64,000 nt of DNA from Rhodoflexus caldus. Its GTDB lineage: Bacteria; Bacteroidota; Bacteroidia; Cytophagales; Thermoflexibacteraceae. The stretch spans positions 124,001 through 188,000 of the forward strand of contig NZ_JAJPRF010000006.1 of NCBI RefSeq assembly GCF_021206925.1. Reading direction: 5' to 3'. The translations under genes and the position numbers were made by a program. How positions within the stretch are numbered: position 1 is the first letter of the stretch; every line of letters begins with the position of its first letter. The notes below the pieces were generated by a model, which saw only the letters and a list, made by a program, of their open reading frames with translations, did no database searches and had not been told where the DNA came from. Positions 34,147-43,008 of the stretch are shown here, piece by piece.

Positions 34147-35988
34147 ATGTGCGGAATCGTTGCATACATCGGGCCACGTCAGGCCTACCCTGTTTTACTG
34201 AAAGGTTTAAAGCGTTTAGAATATCGCGGTTATGACAGCGCAGGCATTGCACTCATAAATGATGATAATCAACTCAAAGTTTACAAGCGCAAAGGCAAAG
34301 TGGCGGAGTTGGAAGAAAGCCTGACCGGCATACCATTAGCCGCCAACATCGGTATCGGACATACACGCTGGGCTACTCACGGCGAGCCGAGCGACCGTAA
34401 CGCTCACCCGCATATTTCGCAAAGCGGCAAAATTGCCATGATTCACAACGGCATTATTGAAAATTACGCCCAAATCAAGCAGGAGTTGCTCAACAAAGGC
34501 TATCGCTTCCACAGCGACACCGACACCGAAGTTCTGCTCAACTTTATTGATGATATCCGCGAACAAAATCACTGCCCGCTGGAAGAAGCCGTGCGCATTG
34601 CGCTCAAACGCGTTGTAGGGGCTTATGTAATCGTGCTGCTGGATATAGAAAACCCCGATACGCTGATTGCCGCACGTAAAGGCAGCCCGTTGGTTATCGG
34701 CATTGGCAAAGGCGAACACTTTTTGGCCTCCGATGCTTCCCCTATTCTGGAATACAGCAAAGAGGTGGTCTATGTAAACGACTATCAAGTAGCCATCATC
34801 AAATCCGATGAGTTGATTCTCAAAAACTTAGGTAATGAACGTCAGACACCTTTCATCACCAAGTTGGACATGGATTTGGCAGCCATTGAAAAAGGCGGCT
34901 ACGACCATTTCATGATTAAGGAAATTTTTGAGCAACCCACCACCGTTTTTGACTGTCTGCGCGGTCGCTTAGATGCCGGTCTGGGGCTCATTACCCTAAG
35001 CGGGATTGAGCAAAACCTCGAAACACTCACACAGGCACGTCGGATTATCATTGTTGCTTGCGGCACCAGTTGGCACGCCGGTTTAGTGGGTGAATACCTG
35101 ATTGAAGAGCTCTGCCGAATCCCCGTAGAAGTAGAATACGCCTCTGAGTTTCGCTACCGCAATCCGGTAGTGGGTGAAGGTGATGTGATTCTGGCAGTCA
35201 GCCAAAGCGGAGAAACCGCCGACACACTGGTTGCAATAGAAAAAGCCAAAGAAAACGGCGCTTTTATCTACGGCATCGTAAACGTTGTGGGTAGCTCCAT
35301 TGCAAGGGTCTCACATACAGGCACTTACACCCATGCAGGCCCCGAAATAGGCGTAGCTTCCACCAAAGCATTCACCGCCCAACTGACCGTCATTACCCTT
35401 TTTGCACTGCGGTTGGCACTTGCCAAAGGCACTATCAGCCGTGAGCGCTTTCTTTCGCTTTGCAACGAACTTTCGGTCATTCCCGACAAAATTGCACAGA
35501 TTCTGGACAATGCGGCTGCCGTTGAAGCAATTGCGCAGCGCTACAAAGACGCGCGCGACTTTCTGTATCTGGGGCGCGGCAATAACTTCCCCATCGCGCT
35601 CGAAGGTGCACTTAAACTCAAAGAAATCAGCTACATACACGCCGAAGGCTATCCGGCGGGAGAAATGAAACATGGCCCCATTGCCTTGGTGGACGATGCC
35701 CTGCCCGTTGTTTTTGTGGCCACCAAAGATGCGGTACATGAAAAAGTAGTCAGCAATATGCAGGAAATCAAAGCCCGCAGAGGCAGAGTAATCGCCATAT
35801 TGACCGAAGGCGACGACTTTACGGCTCAACTTTGCGAAGCACACATTGCCATACCTGAAACAGACGAACTGCTCACTCCGCTACTCTCCGTTATTCCGAT
35901 GCAACTGCTGGCCTATTACATCGGCGTAGCCAAAGATTTGGACGTAGACAAGCCCCGCAACCTCGCCAAATCGGTAACGGTGGAATAA
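34147..35988 (+). CDS. glmS: Glutamine-fructose-6-phosphate aminotransferase (isomerising)
   Basis: This enzyme makes glucosamine-6-phosphate from fructose-6-phosphate and glutamine, the entry step to peptidoglycan and lipid A precursors. The start was set at MCGIVAYIGPRQA because Cys2 must become the N-terminal nucleophile of the glutaminase domain; the frame itself extends 45 codons upstream. The isomerase half has two SIS domains (VACGTSWHAG, AVSQSGETADT, ASTKAFTAQL) and the conserved C terminus DKPRNLAKSVTVE. The 613-residue length is standard. No glmS ribozyme is apparent. It converges on prmC with three bases between. Confidence 0.97.
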   Translation: MCGIVAYIGPRQAYPVLLKGLKRLEYRGYDSAGIALINDDNQLKVYKRKGKVAELEESLTGIPLAANIGIGHTRWATHGEPSDRNAHPHISQSGKIAMIHNGIIENYAQIKQELLNKGYRFHSDTDTEVLLNFIDDIREQNHCPLEEAVRIALKRVVGAYVIVLLDIENPDTLIAARKGSPLVIGIGKGEHFLASDASPILEYSKEVVYVNDYQVAIIKSDELILKNLGNERQTPFITKLDMDLAAIEKGGYDHFMIKEIFEQPTTVFDCLRGRLDAGLGLITLSGIEQNLETLTQARRIIIVACGTSWHAGLVGEYLIEELCRIPVEVEYASEFRYRNPVVGEGDVILAVSQSGETADTLVAIEKAKENGAFIYGIVNVVGSSIARVSHTGTYTHAGPEIGVASTKAFTAQLTVITLFALRLALAKGTISRERFLSLCNELSVIPDKIAQILDNAAAVEAIAQRYKDARDFLYLGRGNNFPIALEGALKLKEISYIHAEGYPAGEMKHGPIALVDDALPVVFVATKDAVHEKVVSNMQEIKARRGRVIAILTEGDDFTAQLCEAHIAIPETDELLTPLLSVIPMQLLAYYIGVAKDLDVDKPRNLAKSVTVE

Positions 35989-35991
35989 GTT

Positions 35992-36849
35992 TTATGGTTT
36001 CCTTGCTACCACAAAGCGGTCTTTGCCGTGCAAATCCTGTTGCACGGCAACGTCTGCAAACCCCTTGGCGCGAAAAACTGCCGCCGTTGTTTCACCCAGT
36101 GCTTCATTAATTTCTACACCCAGCCACCCGCTGCTTTTCAGGCATTGCCAAGCGGTTCGGGCAATGGCCTCATAGAATATAAGCGGTTCATCGTCCGCCA
36201 CAAAAAGTGCATACGGCGGTTCAAAATCCAACACGCGGGCGTGCATCTGCGCCTGCTCGCTTTGCCGCACATACGGCGGATTGCTCACTAACACATCGCA
36301 AAGAGGCAACAACTCCGCAAGGGTATCGGATAGCACATCCGCCTCTCGGATAACCGTTTTCACGCCTAATCGGCGTGCGTTCAAATGCGCATAATACAAG
36401 GCCTGCGGGCTGTTGTCAATCGCATAAACCTCTGCCTGCGGATAGCGCAAGGCAAGGCTGTGCGCAATGCAACCCGTTCCGGTGCATAAATCTGCAATGA
36501 CAGGTTGCCGGACGGCAAGACTGCCTAAAAAATCATCGGCCATTTGTACCAATTGCTCTGTTTCCGAGCGGGGAATTAGTACGCCCTCCCCTACGGCAAA
36601 CCGCTGCCCTGCAAACCAACCATAACCCAACACATACTGCACGGGCATGTGTTGCCGTAATAAAGGAAGCGCCTCACTCCATTTGTCAAAACCCTGTAAA
36701 TCAGGCGCTTTGCCTGCAATCACATCAACAGGTCGCAGCCCGAAAAAATCTTCCATGAGCCAATTGGCGATGCTGTCAGCTTCTTGCGGTTCGTAGATGT
36801 CGCGCAGTTCCTGCCTAAGATGCTGTAAAATACTCTTCGCGTTTGTCAA
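35992..36849 (-). CDS. prmC: Release-factor glutamine methyltransferase
   Basis: PrmC methylates the glutamine of the GGQ motif in release factors RF1 and RF2, using S-adenosylmethionine. The NPPY catalytic motif is at residues 190-193, the SAM-binding loop at 120-127 reads DLCTGTGC (the more usual form is DLGTGSGC), and the N-terminal helical domain includes QYVLGYGWFAG. The length of 285 residues is normal. Its start overlaps the open frame of the divergent barrel gene but not that gene's chosen start. Confidence 0.94.
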   Translation of the reverse strand: MTNAKSILQHLRQELRDIYEPQEADSIANWLMEDFFGLRPVDVIAGKAPDLQGFDKWSEALPLLRQHMPVQYVLGYGWFAGQRFAVGEGVLIPRSETEQLVQMADDFLGSLAVRQPVIADLCTGTGCIAHSLALRYPQAEVYAIDNSPQALYYAHLNARRLGVKTVIREADVLSDTLAELLPLCDVLVSNPPYVRQSEQAQMHARVLDFEPPYALFVADDEPLIFYEAIARTAWQCLKSSGWLGVEINEALGETTAAVFRAKGFADVAVQQDLHGKDRFVVARKP

Positions 36850-36938
36850 ACTTTTATACTGTTAAAACCGTTTTTATTGTAATTTCACACGCCTGTATCA
36901 ACCTTAAACTACCTTCGGTATGCGTCAAAAACATTTAC

Positions 36939-38048
36939 ATGAATCATCTGGCTTCAAAAATACTCTTTCTGTTTTTCTTCTTGTGGTATGCAGGCAGCGC
37001 GCTGGCCTCTGATACCCTGAAAATTACCAAACTTTTTCAGCCCAAAGAAAAAGACGGGTTGCTAATTCTGCCACTGCTTTACTCCACCCCCGACACGCGG
37101 TTGGCCTATGGCGCTGTGGGCTTCTATTATTTCCGCATTGGCGATGACGAAGACAAAAACCGCCTGTCCTACGTGAAACTGCTTACCGACTACACCCAAA
37201 ACAGGCAGTTAGACATCTGGTCGTCATGGAATATTTTTTTAAAAGATGAGGCATGGCTGCTGCGTGGCGAAGCCCGTTACCGCAACTTCCCTGACCGATT
37301 CTACGGCATTGGCAATCAGAGCCCTGCCGGCAATCCCGAATTGTACAGCTACGATATTCTCAATGCCCGCCTGACTGCCATGCGCCAATTTTGGGATAAA
37401 ATATATGCAGGCATTGACTATCAAATCGCCAACTTGCACAATTTCAGAGTAGAAGCAGCAGGAATTTTGCGCAGTCAAAATATTACAGGCAGCAGCGGAG
37501 GCGTTAACGGAGGTGCAGGACTGATTTTTCTGATAGATTCACGCGATAACGTTGTGAATGCCTCGCGAGGTACTTTTTTGGATGTGGGTATCTATGCCTA
37601 CGGCAAAGCACTTGCCGGAGATTTCTCTTACCGCAATTTGACGGTTAATTTTTCCCGCTACCACCGTATCGGTAAAAAAGATGTGATTGCCTATCAGATA
37701 TTGGCTAATTTCAATTTCGGGAATCCGCCTTTCCTGATGCTGGCCGCGGCAGGCAATGACGACATCCTGCGCGGATATGCTCGCAACCGCTTTCGCGACC
37801 TGAATTTTGCAGGCACACAGGTAGAGTATCGTCGCCATTTGTTTTGGCGCATAGGGGCTGTGGCTTTTGCAGGCATCGGCGATGTTTTCAAAACACCCTC
37901 CGATGTGAATTTGCAAACACTCAAATACAGCTACGGCGGCGGGCTGCGCTTAGCCCTCAACCGAAAAGAGCAACTCAACCTGCGCTTGGATTACGGATTC
38001 GGCCGACACAATCAAGGCTTGTATTTTTCCATTGCCGAAGCGTTTTAG
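36939..38048 (+). CDS. BamA/TamA-like outer-membrane barrel protein
   Basis: This 369-residue exported protein has a signal peptide (about residues 5-23, ending ALAS) and a bacterial surface antigen (D15-like) barrel. Strand-rich motifs such as LIFLIDSRDNVVNASRGTFLD, DVIAYQILANFNFGNPPFLM and GYARNRFRDLNF match that domain, as does the terminal LRLDYGFGRHNQGLYFSI. It lacks POTRA repeats, so it is a short barrel-only member, more likely involved in export or lipase-like function than in general barrel assembly. The start was chosen at the signal peptide; the frame extends 32 codons upstream over prmC. Confidence 0.85.
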   Translation: MNHLASKILFLFFFLWYAGSALASDTLKITKLFQPKEKDGLLILPLLYSTPDTRLAYGAVGFYYFRIGDDEDKNRLSYVKLLTDYTQNRQLDIWSSWNIFLKDEAWLLRGEARYRNFPDRFYGIGNQSPAGNPELYSYDILNARLTAMRQFWDKIYAGIDYQIANLHNFRVEAAGILRSQNITGSSGGVNGGAGLIFLIDSRDNVVNASRGTFLDVGIYAYGKALAGDFSYRNLTVNFSRYHRIGKKDVIAYQILANFNFGNPPFLMLAAAGNDDILRGYARNRFRDLNFAGTQVEYRRHLFWRIGAVAFAGIGDVFKTPSDVNLQTLKYSYGGGLRLALNRKEQLNLRLDYGFGRHNQGLYFSIAEAF

Positions 38049-38168
38049 GGCTTGTAAAACTGCAATCATACTAAAAATAATACTATTTTAGCCCCAACTG
38101 CAATCCGACGATGTTTAGGTTGTATAAACATTCAAGCAATAGTTTAAATGTTTAAAACCGCAAAAAAA

Positions 38169-38200
38169 TTCGCAATTCAGGCCTATTTATTGCATCTTTG
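38169..38200 (+). promoter_or_regulatory. Weak candidate promoter of nrdB
   Basis: CATCTTTG (38193-38200) differs by one base from the Bacteroidota -7 consensus TAnnTTTG, and TTCG lies 20 bp upstream where TTTG would be expected. A start near 38207 would give a leader of about 128 nt that includes the hairpin at 38255-38293. Confidence 0.3.
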
Positions 38201-38254
38201 CAGGCAATAACAGGCCGCCCCTACCCCGCGCCTTTACCGAAAAATCTTGTAAAA

Positions 38255-38293
38255 ATCCTAAAACAAATCCGCTTAGACAATTTGTTTCAGGAT
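38255..38293 (+). promoter_or_regulatory. Long inverted repeat in the nrdB leader
   Basis: A 14-bp stem with one mismatch (38255-38268 with 38280-38293, loop 11 nt) lies 41 bp before the nrdB start codon. There is no T tract, so it is not a standard terminator. It could be an RNA control element or a dimeric operator. Confidence 0.45.
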
Positions 38294-38334
38294 GTAAGAT
38301 TGATGTTTGATTTATCTTATCTATTGCACATACA

Positions 38335-39324
38335 ATGACAAACACTGATTCCGCAACTTTTACAGAACCATTGCTGGTTGAAAACCCCAATCGTTTTGTA
38401 TTGCTGCCCATCGAGTACGACGATATCTGGCAGATGTACAAAAAACATGAGGCAAGTTTTTGGACTGCCGAAGAAATAGACCTCTCACAAGACCTGAAAG
38501 ATTGGGAAAACCTCAACGATGGCGAGCGTCATTTCATCTCGCACGTATTGGCGTTTTTTGCTGCCAGCGACGGCATTGTGAATGAAAACTTGGCTGCCAA
38601 TTTTCTGCACGAAGTACAGTACTCCGAGGCAAAATGTTTCTACGGCTTCCAGATTATGATGGAAAACATCCACTCGGAAACTTACTCGCTGCTGATTGAC
38701 ACCTACATTAAAGACCCTGCGGAAAAGCACCGCCTGTTCAACGCCATTGAAACCGTCCCCTGCGTGCAGAAAAAAGCCGAATGGGCGCTGCGCTGGATTA
38801 AAAGCCCCAACTTTGCCGAGCGCTTAGTGGCCTTTGCAGCCGTTGAGGGTATTTTCTTCTCGGGCAGTTTCTGCTCTATTTTCTGGCTGAAAAAGCGCGG
38901 CCTCATGCCGGGGCTCAGTTTCTCTAATGAGCTGATTTCCAGAGACGAAGGCTTGCACTGCGACTTTGCTTGCCTGCTCTACACCCGCCATTTGAAAAAT
39001 CGCCTGCCGGAGGAACGAGTGCTCGAAATTATTACTGATGCCGTAGAAATTGAACAAGAGTTTATCACAGATGCTCTGCCCGTGGACTTAATAGGCATGA
39101 ATTCGCGGCTGATGAGCCAATACATTGAGTTTGTGGCCGACCGCCTGCTGGTGGAGTTGGGCTACAAAAAGTACTACGGCTCGTCTAATCCATTTGATTT
39201 TATGGAAATGATTTCGCTGCAAGGAAAAACCAACTTCTTCGAAAAACGCGTAGGCGAATATCAAAAAGCCGGCGTGATGAGCGAAAAATCAGCACAGAAA
39301 TTCAGCTTAGACGAAGATTTTTAA
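38335..39324 (+). CDS. nrdB: Class Ia ribonucleotide reductase small subunit (R2)
   Basis: R2 houses the di-iron centre and tyrosyl radical that starts reduction of ribonucleoside diphosphates to deoxyribonucleotides. The family residues can be placed: D79, E110, H113, E171, E205 and H208 as iron ligands and Y117 as the radical tyrosine in HSETYSLL. The sequence is strikingly close to the eukaryotic type ([27 protein letters not shown]). At 329 residues it is a standard R2. The large subunit gene nrdA is not adjacent. A clear terminator follows, so nrdB is transcribed alone. Confidence 0.95.
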   Translation: MTNTDSATFTEPLLVENPNRFVLLPIEYDDIWQMYKKHEASFWTAEEIDLSQDLKDWENLNDGERHFISHVLAFFAASDGIVNENLAANFLHEVQYSEAKCFYGFQIMMENIHSETYSLLIDTYIKDPAEKHRLFNAIETVPCVQKKAEWALRWIKSPNFAERLVAFAAVEGIFFSGSFCSIFWLKKRGLMPGLSFSNELISRDEGLHCDFACLLYTRHLKNRLPEERVLEIITDAVEIEQEFITDALPVDLIGMNSRLMSQYIEFVADRLLVELGYKKYYGSSNPFDFMEMISLQGKTNFFEKRVGEYQKAGVMSEKSAQKFSLDEDF

Positions 39325-39350
39325 TAGCGTAACGTTTAAATAACCTCACA

Positions 39351-39379
39351 GGCCACCCGATGGGTGGCCTCGTTTTTTT
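39351..39379 (+). terminator. Terminator of nrdB
   Basis: An 8-bp perfect G+C-rich stem (39351-39358 with 39362-39369) is followed by CG and seven T residues. Confidence 0.88.
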
Positions 39380-39446
39380 AGAACCAATCAAGCCAAATTA
39401 AAGCATCTTCCATAATACAAGCCGATAGTTGCCACTAACCTACGGC

Positions 39447-39520
39447 TTTATACAAAAACGCAAGCAGTTTGCGAAAAGTTTTTTGGGTAAGCTACTGAAA
39501 AACAGGCGTTTAAATCTAAT
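39447..39520. repeat. Dispersed intergenic repeat, copy B
   Basis: This is the second of three related stretches. It shares with copy A the blocks TTTA-ACAAAA, CGCAAG, TTTGCGAAAA, GGTAA or CGTAA and TGAAAAACA. CGCAA and TTGCG form a 5-bp hairpin with a 5-nt loop. It lies 46 bp beyond the stop codon of the OstA-like gene. Just after it comes a 13-bp near-direct repeat, AAATCCGATATCC then AAATCCGAATTCC. Confidence 0.55.
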
Positions 39521-39566
39521 TGTAAATCCGATATCCCAAATCCGAATTCCCCAACGCCTGCTTGGC

Positions 39567-41558
39567 TTATCTGAAATTGTAGCTTTTTTGCCAAAGTATC
39601 TTTTTCTTAGCCCCGTATTGCCCGATGACTACTCGCGCCGCCTTAAATTCTGGTAATACCAAGTCGTGTTTGGCTGTTCGGTTTTGCAACTGCTCGGCAG
39701 GGAATCGGAAATTCAAATTTTCATAGCCTGTCTTTCGCTTATCTATGGGCAAGTCATTTTTGTTTTTGGGATACACATGGACAAAAAATTCGGGCTTAAT
39801 GTCTGCCTCATCTGCATCGGTGCGGTAAAAAATCAACCTGTCATCTTTTAAGAAGACCTTAAAAAAGTCATCCACAATCATCAGTGCGCCTTTCAAATCG
39901 CCGCTGCGGTACTGATTGGCTGCATGGATGCCCAACACAACGCCCTTTGCCGGTTTTTCGCTGCTTCGCCAGTTAAAATCGTCCAAATATTTGTTTTCCT
40001 GCTTAATCTCGTGCGGCGGGATAAACTTTCCTTCGGGCTGTTTAATAAACAAAATATCCTGTAACTGCGCCGAATCGTTGAAAGTGATAATCATGTCGCT
40101 GCATTTGACGTAGTTCAGCCCCATAAACAAGGTATCCTGTTCCAGCACGTGGAAAATACTTTCACCGTTGCCGCTCACAAAAACCTTGCGCAGTTCACCT
40201 TTGTAAAATTTTGCGTCAATATTTTTGCCTTTGGTCTGATTGAAATTGAGCAGCGTGTCCTGCGAAATCACAAAAGCCTTTTCCTGCAAACTCATGGAGT
40301 CTATCTGACTATTCTTCATGCGGACGCTGATATCTTTGGCTACTAACTGCGAACCTTTCGCCCAAATGACGGGGTCGTAGTAGAAAAAAATGGTAGAATC
40401 GTTCAGATGATAACCCAGCGAGTCGCATTTTGACTGAAAATCGGAACGATAGATGCGCACATTGCGGTAAGCAGTCAGTTTTTTAATGGCAGGCAATGAG
40501 TCGGCCAATGGTGCTTCCTTGTAAGAAATCAGCGTATCGGCGGCCAGAAAGAGTGTATCCTTGCTGTTTTTTTGCGGGCTTATCAGAACGGCATTGCCAT
40601 ATACTTGACTTGTTTCCAGCACGCCATCGTAGCGCGTAAAGTCGCCAAGGATAATAAAGTTGTCTTTTTTGTTGTAAAACTCTACATTGCCTTTGGCAAA
40701 TCCCCGTTCCATTACGCGGTCATAATCCAACACATCCCCGCTGATGGTATATTCGTCCGTATCAATTTTGGTGCGCCCTTTAAAGTTGGATTTGCCAAGC
40801 ACGGTATTGTATTCGCCTTTATCGGTGATAATATCGCCGTTGCGGGTTTTAATGCGCGTCCGTGAATTGAAATAGACTATTTTCGAGCGGGCATTGTAGG
40901 TGAGAGTATCGCCTGAAAGCTCGGTTTCGGGGCTTTGGTAGTGTACGTTTCCGCGAAAATTGGCAACCTTGGTAATGGTGTTGTAGTAACCGACGCGGCT
41001 GGTCAAGCGCGAGCTGTCGTCCTGAACCGTGCCGCCACCGCTGTAATTAGCTATTTTGGTGGCGAGGTTGTAGTCCAAGCGATTCGTCGTAACGGTTTTG
41101 TCCTTATCGCGCAGCACAACATTACCGCGCAGACGTGCTATGCGGGTATTGCCATCGTAAAAAAGCGAATCGCCGACAGCCGTGGTACTGTCCGCATCAA
41201 TCAGGTAGATGCGCCCAAAGGCATGTACCACATTCCGACCTATGTATTGGATGGCGCTGTCGCAAAACATCATAGCACCCCCTTGCCGGAACCCGATTTG
41301 TGCTTTTGTAAGCGAATCCATCAGTACTTTTCGCACATTTTCGCCTTTTACAACGTCTCCTATGAGCACTCCTGCACCGGGCAACAATTCTATTGGGGGC
41401 TCTTTTTTGGCAGGTTGTTGTTGTTTGGCACCTGCGCTGCTGACGCCTGATGCGGGATTTTGTGCGTGCAAGCCGCCTGTATATGCCAAAAAGAATAACA
41501 GCAAACCCCAAATAATTGCCCTGCGGCCTCCGATTGCCGATTTTTGTAATGGTATCAT
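39567..41558 (-). CDS. OstA-like exported protein
   Basis: This 663-residue protein has a signal peptide (about residues 13-33, ending HAQ). It then contains a series of short repeated segments typical of the OstA/LptA beta-jellyroll: GDSLFYDGNTRIARLRGNVVL, DGDLTYNARSKIVYFNSR-like and SGDVLDYDRVMERGFAKGNV. The LptA-type fold carries lipopolysaccharide across the periplasm in proteobacteria. In Bacteroidota this protein is a likely part of the outer-membrane assembly or LPS-transport apparatus, which is an inference. The C-terminal part (about 540-663) is unlike the repeats and of unknown role. Confidence 0.85.
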   Translation of the reverse strand: MIPLQKSAIGGRRAIIWGLLLFFLAYTGGLHAQNPASGVSSAGAKQQQPAKKEPPIELLPGAGVLIGDVVKGENVRKVLMDSLTKAQIGFRQGGAMMFCDSAIQYIGRNVVHAFGRIYLIDADSTTAVGDSLFYDGNTRIARLRGNVVLRDKDKTVTTNRLDYNLATKIANYSGGGTVQDDSSRLTSRVGYYNTITKVANFRGNVHYQSPETELSGDTLTYNARSKIVYFNSRTRIKTRNGDIITDKGEYNTVLGKSNFKGRTKIDTDEYTISGDVLDYDRVMERGFAKGNVEFYNKKDNFIILGDFTRYDGVLETSQVYGNAVLISPQKNSKDTLFLAADTLISYKEAPLADSLPAIKKLTAYRNVRIYRSDFQSKCDSLGYHLNDSTIFFYYDPVIWAKGSQLVAKDISVRMKNSQIDSMSLQEKAFVISQDTLLNFNQTKGKNIDAKFYKGELRKVFVSGNGESIFHVLEQDTLFMGLNYVKCSDMIITFNDSAQLQDILFIKQPEGKFIPPHEIKQENKYLDDFNWRSSEKPAKGVVLGIHAANQYRSGDLKGALMIVDDFFKVFLKDDRLIFYRTDADEADIKPEFFVHVYPKNKNDLPIDKRKTGYENLNFRFPAEQLQNRTAKHDLVLPEFKAARVVIGQYGAKKKILWQKSYNFR

Positions 41559-41688
41559 AGCTGCAAAACTATGGAAAAAGCCCTGCCATGCGTTTGCAAG
41601 CGGGCTTAAATAGTGTTAAGAGATGTGGAGTTCTCGCTTTTAACCCATCCATCGGCGTTCATTTGTGCTACTTGCCAAAATCTGCTTA

Positions 41689-41786
41689 TTTACACAAAAG
41701 CGCAAGAGATTTGCGAAAACACTTGCGTAAATTATTGAAAAACAAGGACTTAAGCCTAACAGGTCTTTCAAGACCCATCAGGTTTA
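41689..41786. repeat. Dispersed intergenic repeat, copy A, with terminal palindrome
   Basis: This is the fullest of the three copies. After the shared 76 bp (to 41764) it continues into an imperfect palindrome centred near 41769 (GGTCTT/AAGACC, flanked by CCTaaC and CAGG). The internal CGCAA/TTGCG hairpin is also present. It lies between the OstA-like start and the recA terminator. No reading frame of note overlaps it. Confidence 0.55.
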
Positions 41787-41821
41787 TCCATATTATAGGG
41801 CTTTTATTCACTTGGTTGATA

Positions 41822-41863
41822 AAATAAACCCGACCGATTGTTGCATACGGTCGGGTTTGTTTT
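41822..41863. terminator. Bidirectional-type terminator of recA
   Basis: A perfect 11-bp G+C-rich stem (41826-41836 with 41848-41858, loop 11 nt) is followed on the minus strand by ATTTTAT and on the plus strand by GTTTTATT. It lies 10 bp past the recA stop codon. Confidence 0.85.
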
Positions 41864-41868
41864 ATTGA

Positions 41869-42921
41869 TTATTCATCATCTGCTTCTCCGTTGGCACTGA
41901 CCGTATCGGGTACGGGCATTCCTTTTGCCATAGCCCTTATTTTAGCTTCAATCTCATCGGATAATTCGGGATTATCGGCCAACAGGTTTTTCACTGCATC
42001 GCGCCCTTGACCGAGCTTGTTGCCGTTGTAGGAGAACCACGAGCCCGATTTTTTGATAATTTCCATTTCAGAGGCTAAATCAATGATTTCCCCTACTTTT
42101 GAGATGCCCTCGCCATACATAATATCAAACTCGGCCTGACGGAAAGGCGGAGAAACCTTATTTTTCACCACTTTTACACGGGTGCGGTTGCCCACCACGT
42201 TATCTGCACCTTCTTTGATGGCACCAATGCGGCGAATATCTAAACGAACGGATGCGTAGTATTTCAGCGCATTGCCGCCGGTGGTGGTTTCGGGGCTGCC
42301 AAACATCACCCCGATTTTATCGCGAAGCTGGTTGATGAAGATACAACAGCAGTTGGTTTTGCTGATGGTGCCGGTTAGTTTTCTGAGCGCTTGGCTCATC
42401 AAGCGAGCCTGCAAGCCCATTTTGCTGTCGCCCATGTCGCCTTCTAATTCTGCTTTGGGGACGAGTGCAGCTACGGAGTCAATAACTATGATGTCTATTG
42501 CGCCGGAGCGGATGAGTTGTTCGGCAATTTCAAGAGCCTGCTCACCGTTATCGGGCTGTGAAACTAACAGGTTATCTAAATCAACACCAAGTTTTTCGGC
42601 ATATACCTTGTCAAACGCGTGCTCTGCATCTATGAACGCCGCCAAACCGCCTGCTTTTTGTGCTTCGGCAATGCAGTGGAGGGTCAGTGTTGTTTTACCT
42701 GATGATTCGGGGCCATAAATTTCTACTACACGGCCGCGAGGCAGGCCGCCAATGCCTAATGCAATATCTAAGCCCAACGAACCGGTTGAAATGGCAGGAA
42801 TGTCTTCTACCTTATCGCCATTCAAACGCATGACCGTGCCTTTGCCATACGCCTTGTCTAACTTGGCGATGGTGAGTTCCAGCATTTTAAGCTTTTCCTG
42901 TTTTTCTTTGTCTTCTGCCAT
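41869..42921 (-). CDS. recA: Recombinase RecA
   Basis: RecA forms ATP-dependent filaments on single-stranded DNA for homologous recombination and, where present, SOS induction. The Walker A motif GPESSGKT is at residues 70-77, the L1 loop [17 protein letters not shown] and the L2 region [21 protein letters not shown] are complete, and the acidic C terminus ends NGEADDE. The 350-residue length is normal. No LexA-type operator was recognised upstream. Confidence 0.98.
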   Translation of the reverse strand: MAEDKEKQEKLKMLELTIAKLDKAYGKGTVMRLNGDKVEDIPAISTGSLGLDIALGIGGLPRGRVVEIYGPESSGKTTLTLHCIAEAQKAGGLAAFIDAEHAFDKVYAEKLGVDLDNLLVSQPDNGEQALEIAEQLIRSGAIDIIVIDSVAALVPKAELEGDMGDSKMGLQARLMSQALRKLTGTISKTNCCCIFINQLRDKIGVMFGSPETTTGGNALKYYASVRLDIRRIGAIKEGADNVVGNRTRVKVVKNKVSPPFRQAEFDIMYGEGISKVGEIIDLASEMEIIKKSGSWFSYNGNKLGQGRDAVKNLLADNPELSDEIEAKIRAMAKGMPVPDTVSANGEADDE

Positions 42922-43008
42922 GACTGATTGTTATTTCAAAGCGTGAATTTAGCACTTCTGCAAGCAATTTGCAAGCAAAAATCAATAAATAATTACAAGC
43001 GCACAATA

